Source: Antedon mediterranea (lineage: Eukaryota > Echinodermata > Crinoidea > Comatulida > Antedonidae). From it: a stretch of DNA of 64,000 nucleotides. The stretch covers positions 17,828,922-17,892,921 of the forward strand of contig NC_092678.1 in the NCBI RefSeq assembly GCF_964355755.1. The letters are read 5' to 3'. Shown in pieces: positions 57,132-64,000 of the stretch. Position numbers and translations under genes: made by a program. How positions within the stretch are numbered: position 1 is the stretch's first letter; each line of letters starts with the position of its first letter. A model generated the notes under the pieces. That model was given only the letters and a program-made list of their open reading frames with translations, had not been told where the DNA came from and did not search any database.

Positions 57132-57860
57132 GACATAGTTGCTTTCTGGACGCACCAAAAGCATTCGATCGAGTCAAATCTTATTTAAAGTTTTAGTTGA
57201 AAGAGGTGTGCCTATCTTTGTAGTTATGATCTTACGACTGGTATGATAATCAAGAATGTGTAGTTAGATGGGGACATTGTGTCCCTTCACCTTTTTTCTG
57301 TTATTAACGGTGTGCGACAAGGGTGTGTAATGTCTCCACTGCTTTACAATGTAGCCTATTATATTGACGATCTTTATGTACAACTTAGAGAGTCCAATCA
57401 TGGGTGTACTATTGGTGATAACAAAGTTAATTGTCTTGGTTACGCTGATGACATGCTTCTCATGGCTCCTTTTTCTATTGGAGTACTGAATCTCATTAAT
57501 GTTTTTGAACTTTATGCTACGAATCGAGATATTGTGTACGGTACTATACAATCCAAGTGTATGTTTTTATGTGCTTGTGTACGTAAGTTACAAGGTTGAC
57601 CTAGTGTTAAGCTAAACCAAACTGACCTTGAATTTGTTGACTGTATAACATACTTGGGTCATGTGATTTGTAACTCTCTGAATGATGATAATGATATTAA
57701 GAAACAGTATCGAGCTCTGTGTATCAAAGCTAATGCATTATGCAGGACATTCTCCAAATGTTCCGTTGAAGTTAAATGTCAGTTATTTAAAATGTTTTGC
57801 GTTAATGTAAGCCAATACTGTATGACTCTATGGAGTAAATTCCGTGAAGGTACTGTAAAC
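57132..57860 (+). pseudogene. LINE ORF2, reverse transcriptase part
   Basis: APKAFDRVKS (motif A) near 57155, then SVINGVRQGCVMSPLLYN and LGYADDMLLMAPF (catalytic YADD about 57440). KSKCM-like sequence, TYLGHVICNSLND and YRALCIKANALCRTFSKC follow. Breaks lie near 57135, 57260, 57598 and 57860. Confidence 0.85.
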
Positions 57861-58360
57861 TAATTCAGAGTTTTCTTTAATAACGGGTTGCGTAAGCTAC
57901 TGATAATTTTTAGTTATAGCATGATGTTTTTAACGAATAACGATCCCTCATTCTATAATTTGATGGAACGCTATACATTATAGTTTTAAGAGCATAATTC
58001 ATGACAGTTGCAATAGCCTGATTCAAACCATAGTTAACGTCATTCCATAATCCAACCTACATCAGCGTTGGTACAAATTGGTATTTTTTTAGGATATTGT
58101 AAGTTGATTTGTGGAAGTTGCTTATTTTATTTCCTGGTTAAATTGTTTCTATTTCTGTTTTTATGATTTGTATATGGATGTACTATCCGAAATAAAGAAA
58201 ATGAATGAATGAATGAATAGTGTATTGGCCTAGTACAACGTCATGCTATTTTTAAACAGTTAAACCTACCCTTAAATGCATAATTTCACAATTAACCAGA
58301 TTTACTTACAATTGTAAAGCTTGTTTCTACAAGTAAGGAAAAATGAGAATAAACACTTAC

Positions 58361-58432
58361 AGTGTAACCAATGAAGTCAAACCACCAAATGCATATTCAT
58401 ACAATGTAGTAATGTCGTTAAATCTTAAATCC
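58361..58432 (-). CDS. LRR exon, NDITTLY type
   Basis: Reads DLRFNDITTLYEYAFGGLTS then LVT-L. Acceptor TTGAAG|G, donor CT|GTAAGT, phase 2. Sister of the exon at 43312, with four amino-acid differences by eye. Confidence 0.85.
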
Positions 58433-58679
58433 CTTCAAAATAAAAACATGAATACTTGGTAAAATAACAGTTCACGAGTTCAGGTTTTCTTCTTCGGGGA
58501 AAAATTGTTACAGTTTGGTGTGTATGTCAGCGGACAAAATTATGACCTTAAAATAATTTATCTGCATTGTACTGTTAGTGTGTATTACGTGTCAGTGAAA
58601 ATTAAAGAGGGTCGATAATTGTGCAAACATTAAAATATCAAAATTAAAATACAAAGTTTATCAATTGAGTACGTAGAAC

Positions 58680-59060
58680 TAAAGATCCGAAGCCTAGTTG
58701 GTTGGAACTTGTTCCGCCAGAGATGGTTCCTGATCAAGTTAAAACTATTAAACACGTCACAGGTATGGCGTTGAAAAATGTGGAAGACGCGACAAACTTC
58801 CAAGGAAAAAATTCAACTCTCCAATGCCATCTGTTATTTTTGGTAAAGCTCACTCACTCAAAAACAAGTTTTTGGCTGCAAATGCCAGTATTCGAATACA
58901 GGGACAGTTGCCTTATGACGCTCACTGAAACTTGGCTAAATGAATCTGTTTCGGATCATGTATCAACAAATTATTCTTGTAATCTGGAATTATTAACAGT
59001 TGCTCTTCGTCCCTTTTACTTGCCAGGTTCTAGTCACCATTATCTAGGACTATGTAGTGC
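58680..59060 (+). pseudogene. LINE endonuclease N-terminal fragment, copy 2
   Basis: Reads WLELVPPEMVPDQVKTIKHV, GKNSTL, then VFEYRDSCLMTLTETWLNES and LELLTVALRPFYLPG, typical of CR1-like endonucleases. It covers more than copy 1 at 43620. A frameshift lies after HSKT. Confidence 0.75.
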
Positions 59061-59259
59061 AATTAATTAAAGAATTACATGATTTTTAAATATTTTAGAC
59101 AAAGTTCAACACAGTGTGACGTATTGTCTGCTACAATATCTAATGATTACACATTTTTAATAATTATGTAATTTCTCATTTAATAAAACATACCAGTTAT
59201 AATAACAAATTACCGTATTAAACGTACAAATCAAAGTATAAAAACAATAAGTATATACA

Positions 59260-60880
59260 GTACCAACGGAAATTACGATAAAAAAGTATCTATTTTATTA
59301 ATTTCGAAATACAAAGAAAAAATAACAAAAAAATATCTATATTGTGCCAACAGAGGCCAACAAGGCTTAGGTCCAATTAGGCGTGTGACTCTGACAGTGA
59401 AACAATTACAAGGTATAATTGATATAATACTAATTTAATGTTACTTTATCTCGTATTATCATTATTTGCATGTTTTAGCTGTTTTTCATTAACTGTCTTT
59501 GCATGATTATAACAATGTTTTATCTAGATTGACTGTAATCATGTTGTACTTTCCATATCATATGATTTCTAGACATAGATCAATATCTACGATACAATAC
59601 AACCGTTAAATGACGATGATCCATGTATTCTGCTATATTTTTATTTTTCATTATGGCCGCCGATGGTGCTACAGTAACTGAATTAAAGAGTCTTGTTCGC
59701 AAACAATACCAAAATAGAAAAAATTAAAAAGAGTAAAAGAAAGATATTACGTTTGGACATATCACACATGAAACAGACATATTCCGTAGAAGTAGTAATT
59801 CCTAAAATAAAATAATTGTTTTTATGAGGCATAGAGTTAAACTGACGTTTTCATGAGAAGAAAATATATAATATTTGTTCTACGTGCACAATAAGCTTAT
59901 TACAACAATATTGCAGATTATACGTACGGTGAATCGGTGACGAGTCGGAGACGAACCGAACGGATCATCCAGGATTTCTGAAAAATCTGGCCTAGTGCGC
60001 ACACTTGGCGCAGCATTGTACGAAGGCGTGTCTATATTTGTTTTCGTATCTAATTTTGGCTTTCAAAAATGGTAGCGCAAAGCAATCGCTACTCCTGGAT
60101 CCGCCCGCCGGAATATTTTGACAAAAAATGATGTAGGTTCAGACGTTCTGTGGTACATTTAATTTGTATTATTTGTATGTTCCTTCTTTAAACTTCATCG
60201 TAATTTCAAATATAATAATATCAATAAAGTAGTATTGTTAACTTAGAAGTGTGTAAGTTATCCAGCACTGAAGAAAACAAACTCAATTCAAACTTAATTA
60301 TTAAAGCTAAGTGTGTTCATTAATGAGATGTAAAGCTGATGAGCTGATTTTAGCATGAGGAAGTGAAAATATGGAGGGAGGGGAACATATAAAATGGAGA
60401 GACACAGACATCACCTAACAAGCAAGCTATTACTGACCCAATGTGAAGGCAGAAATCAAGAATTGTTTGATGGGATGTTCCTGCTTCCAAATTATTGTGG
60501 TCCCTTTATTTATACAATTTGAAAAGCAGAACAAAGAGGAGAAGGTGTATTTTTGTTTGTTGCCAGATGCCTATAACTCTGGTTCAAATTTTAAGTTAAG
60601 TTTATATTACGGACGGATAACGCTAATAATATACGTACCACCATATTCGGTAACCGATACGCCTCAATTATGACGTTAGTAGAGGAAGATACAAACCATT
60701 TGTTGGGCGTGCGAATATAGAACAAGTGATATTCCACCGTACGGAAGGAAAGATGACCAATGCCTCTCATAATAACATTATTTTTCATTTAATAACATTT
60801 ACTATTAATGATAATAATAATTTACTTTAAAACAAACGAATAACAAGTAGGCCTATCATTACACACAATACAACTACATA
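59260..60880. repeat. duplication module 6
   Basis: Matches module 4 from ACAGTACCAACGGAAATTAC onward, including the short ORF at 59653-59724 and the block CGTATCTAATTTTGGCTTTC. It continues to ACAACTACATACAGGAGCTT at 60880, where the tandem duplication begins. Confidence 0.75.
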
Positions 60881-60889
60881 CAGGAGCTT

Positions 60890-62605
60890 AGTCTGGGCTC
60901 CAGACGGAGTTTTGTCTTAATATTAGTAAAAATATAAATATTTTTGCACATATGGCGTTTCATACGTGTATTACTTGAGTTTGGATACTCCGTCTGGGGA
61001 AACACGCACAAGTCACGTGGTTTGACACCAAGAATTCTTGGTGCATACGATTATCCGGTTGACTACTTTCAGCTGCATGCGATTGGCTACTCACTCGTAC
61101 ACTGTTTTAATATTCATATTTCAGAATTTCAAAGACTCAACATCTACGACGATGCGCATGCGCTATATTACGTTTAGACAATGTGTACTTGGGTACATTG
61201 ATGAAAGTTTCTGAAAGCTAGAAATGATTTTATATGCCTAGTAGTCTGGTAAACATTTGATGGGATTTTTCCCAAGAACATGAAAACTCGTCTTGATATG
61301 ATAGGCTAGCTTCTCCGCAAATCAAACATTGAATGGATCATTTATTATGCGGAGATAATTTAATTTATTTCCCACCCATCCATACCCTGTCCTGTTCTTT
61401 GTGGTGGTGTAGCCCTGTTGTGTGCCGGTGTAGCCCTGTTATGTGCCGGTCGGTGGTGGTATGTACCTTATTGGCGTTCTATTTGGCAGGTCATACGTAC
61501 GAGTTGAGTATCCCTACGAAGGAGGCCTAGGCCAGGACTAAACAAATAATAAACAAAACAACTTGGCAACACGATTTTATATTTCAACAGTTGTTCAGTC
61601 TCGATCGTACATTCAGCACTGTATGTACTCTATCTTTTTCATTTTGAAACAAAATGATCATTGGTTGATTCGAAATCCATATTTACATACCGCCCGCCCC
61701 ATATAGCCAAATACGGTATGATAACCTACGTCATTCTTATCGGATGTTTGCTAGTCTGGGCTCCAGACGGAGTTTTGTAAAAATATAAATATTTTTGCAC
61801 ATAATATGGCGTTTCATACGTGTATTACTTGAGTTTGGATACTCCGTCTGGGGAAACACGCATAAGTCACGTGGTTTGACACCAAGAATTCTTGGTGCAT
61901 AAATTATCCAGTTGACTAGTTTCAGCCGCATGCCATTGGCTACTCACTCGTACGTCGTTTTAATATTCATATTTCAGAATTTCAAAGACTCAACGTCTAA
62001 GACGATGCGCATGCGCTATGTTACGTTTAGACAATGTGTACTTGGGGTACATTGATGAAAGTTTCTGAAGGCTAAAAATGATTTTATATGCCTAGTAGTC
62101 TGGTAAACATTTGATGAGATTTTTCCCAAGAACATGAAAACTCGTCGTGATATGATAGGCTAGCTTCTCCGCCAAATCAAACATTGAATGGATCATTTAT
62201 TATGCGGAGAAAATTTGATTTAATTCCCACCCAGACCCTGTCCTGTTCTGTGTGGTGGTGTAGCCCTGTTGTGTGCCGGTCGGTGGTGGTATGTACCTTA
62301 TTGGCGTTTTATTTGGAAGTACGTACGAGTTGAGTAGCCCTACGAACCCGCCTACGATCGAAGGAGGACTAGGCCAGAACAATTAATAAACAAAACAACT
62401 TGGCAACACGATTTTATATTTCAACAGTTGTTCGGTCTCGATCGTACATTCAGCACACTGTACGTACGTACTCGATCTTTTTCATTTTGAAACAAAATGA
62501 TCATTGGTTGATTCGAAATCCATATTTACATACCGCCCGCCCCATATAGCCAAATACGGTATGATAACCTACGTCATTCTTATCGGATGTTTGCGGTTTG
62601 CAAAT
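60890..62605. repeat. tandem duplication of an 860-bp unit
   Basis: AGTCTGGGCTCCAGACGGAG starts both units (60893 and 61752), and both end with CGTCATTCTTATCGGATGTT. Units differ by small indels (for example an extra GTGTAGCCCTGTTATGTGCC in the first). The GTGCCGGTCGGTGGTGGTAT stretch is repeated in each. The start is inverted against ACTCCGTCTGGGGAAA about 110 bp later. No gene is recognised. Confidence 0.9.
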
Positions 62606-62909
62606 CGATTTCTATACGTGTTTCACAAGTCTGTATTTTCAGACTAAAATTGCGGTCGAAATAAAAACAAATACATAAAAAAAAGACAATAAATACAGAC
62701 TTGGGGCAAGTCTAACAGGAGCTTTGCGTTAAAATAAAGGTTTAGGGATCAATCATAATCAAACAAAAACCGGCCTGTTATATTATTTTATTTTTAGATA
62801 AATATTCTATCTTTGCAAAGAGTAAAACATGATGTGACAATAAGTGTGATTATATTACAACGAAAATATACTATTTTCAAAAGTATGATAAACAAGAGAA
62901 AGCACTCAC

Positions 62910-62981
62910 AGTTCTGTCAATGATGTCAAGCCATGAAACACATTTGCTGGTAATGTAGTTATTTGGTTACTGTACAAATAC
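62910..62981 (-). CDS. LRR exon, NQITTLP type (5'-most in window)
   Basis: Reads YLYSNQITTLPANVFHGLTS then LTE-L. Acceptor TTTCAG|G, donor CT|GTGAGT, phase 2. The gene's 5' part (signal peptide, N-cap) must lie to the right of the window, if this series is one gene. Confidence 0.85.
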
Positions 62982-63398
62982 CTGAAAACCGTGAAAAAAT
63001 GCAATCAATAATTATATATACAGTACCAAAGGATAGTACGATAAAAAAATATCTATTGTATTAATTTTTAAATACAAACAAAAAATAACAACATATATCA
63101 GCTATATTGTGCCAACAGAGGCCAAATAGGTTTCTGTCCGGTTAGGCGTGTCACTCTAGCAGTAAAACAATTACTTGTTTAATGTTACTTTAGCACGTAT
63201 TATCTTTATTTGCATGTTTTACATGTTTTTCATTAACTGATTCCCATGATATAACTATGTTTTTTTTCTGAATTTACTAATCATGTTGTAATTGCCATAT
63301 CGTATGATTTCTGGATTTAGATCAATATCTACGATACAATACAACCCTTAAATGACGTTAAATCCATGTAATCTTCTATATTTTTATTATTTTTCATT

Positions 63399-63503
63399 AT
63401 GGTCGCCGGTGGTGCTACATTAACTGAATTAAAGAGTCTTGTTCGCAAACATTACCAAAATAGAGAAACTCAAAAAGAGCAAAGAGAAAGATATTACATT
63501 TGA
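63399..63503 (+). CDS. conserved short ORF of the duplication module
   Basis: 34 codons: MVAGGATLTELKSLVRKHYQ then NRETQKEQREREYY-like end and TGA. It keeps the same length as the 44340 copy despite several base changes, mostly giving similar residues. Coding status is not proven. Confidence 0.3.
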   Translation: MVAGGATLTELKSLVRKHYQNRETQKEQRERYYI

Positions 63504-64000
63504 ACGTATACACATGAAATATTCTGTAGAAGTATTAATTCCTAAAACAAAATGATTTTTTTATGAGGCATAGAGTTAAACTGAGAAGAAGCTATATAAT
63601 ATTTGTTCCACGTGCACAGTAAGCTTATTACAACACTATTGCAGATTATACGTGAATCAGTGCCGAGTCGGTGACAAACCAAACGGATCATCCAGGATTT
63701 CTGAAAAAATCTGACCAATTGCGCATCCTTTGCGCAGCATTGTACGGAGGCGTGTCTATTTTTGTTTTCGTATCTAATTTTGGCTTTAAAAACATGTCAG
63801 CCCAATGCAATCGCTACCCCTGGATCCGCTCCGTCGGAATATTGTCGATATAAAATGATAGAGGTTCAGACGTTCTGTGGTACATTTAAATTGTATTATT
63901 TGTATGTTCCCTCTTTAAACTTCATCTTAATTTCAAATAGAATAACATCAATAAATTAATATTGTTTACTTAGAAGTGTGCCAGTTATTCAGCACTAAAG

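Larger units (their letters stand above)
54240..58215 (+). mobile_element. two-ORF non-LTR retrotransposon with two nested insertions
   Basis: Order: ORF1, piggyBac-like MITE, end of ORF1, endonuclease, tRNA-derived SINE, RT, 3' UTR and a (GAAT)n tail at about 58198-58215. It is nearly full length but broken by stops and frameshifts. Its 3' end matches 42590-43150. Confidence 0.85.
62720..64000. repeat. duplication module 7 (runs off the window)
   Basis: Starts at GTTAAAATAAAGGTTTAGGG. It includes the LRR exon at 62910, the short ORF at 63399-63503, and ATGTCAGCCCAATGCAATCG near 63794. It is the only module with both an intact LRR exon and the long form of the short ORF. Confidence 0.8.

Noticed and set aside
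63671-63853. 60-codon + strand ORF with GGVSIFVFVSNFGFKNMSAQ
   Set aside because: Other module copies have stops and shifts in this stretch; kept only as part of the repeat module.

Overview
This window looks like AT-rich genomic DNA from an invertebrate deuterostome, most likely an echinoderm. The reasons are intron-split genes with GT/AG splice sites, very frequent AGGCCTAGGCCT-type motifs, many non-LTR retrotransposons and tRNA-derived SINEs, and an expanded LRR gene. The species cannot be named from this. Very little of the window is ordinary protein-coding sequence; most is intron and nested repeats.

Region 1 (1-5 kb, + strand): three consecutive, phase-consistent exons of an NCKIPSD/SPIN90 (Nck-interacting SH3 adaptor) homologue. 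The SH3 exon would lie left of the window, and the C-terminal half is not found to the right. Region 2 (5-19 kb): a broken L2-like LINE, an L1-type ORF1 relic, and a 5.4 kb element whose two sides are AT-rich arrays in largely inverted orientation (foldback-like), then a tandem repeat at 17.7-18.3 kb.

Region 3 (19.9-63 kb, - strand): a dispersed series of nine intact 72-75 nt LRR exons, all with phase-2 boundaries, ending in a Cys-rich exon at 19.9-20.1 kb that resembles the hinge of LGR/RXFP-type receptors. The exons are carried on 1.5-2.5 kb duplicated modules, several also containing a short + strand ORF. One exon copy is deleted, and many mobile elements sit in the introns.

Region 4 (29.6-37.9 kb): a nested set of elements. 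An outer TTAA-flanked transposon contains a CR1-like fragment and a 3.9 kb TA-flanked element with long inverted repeats. The latter encodes a decayed large protein with PIN/XPG-like acidic motifs and a Cys-rich tail. To its right lie a piggyBac-like terminus and a decayed transposase-like gene. Region 5 (38-64 kb): an L1/Tx1-like LINE with target duplication, an L2-like LINE with a tRNA-like segment at its 5' end and another LINE nested in it, a two-ORF LINE split by a piggyBac-like MITE and a SINE, three copies of a tRNA-Leu/Ser-type SINE, and an 0.86 kb tandem duplication.

The PIN-like TIR element and the duplicated LRR exon cassettes are the most interesting parts. Family assignments come from recognising motifs by eye; no database search was possible. 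Exon borders are inferred from splice signals and reading phase.
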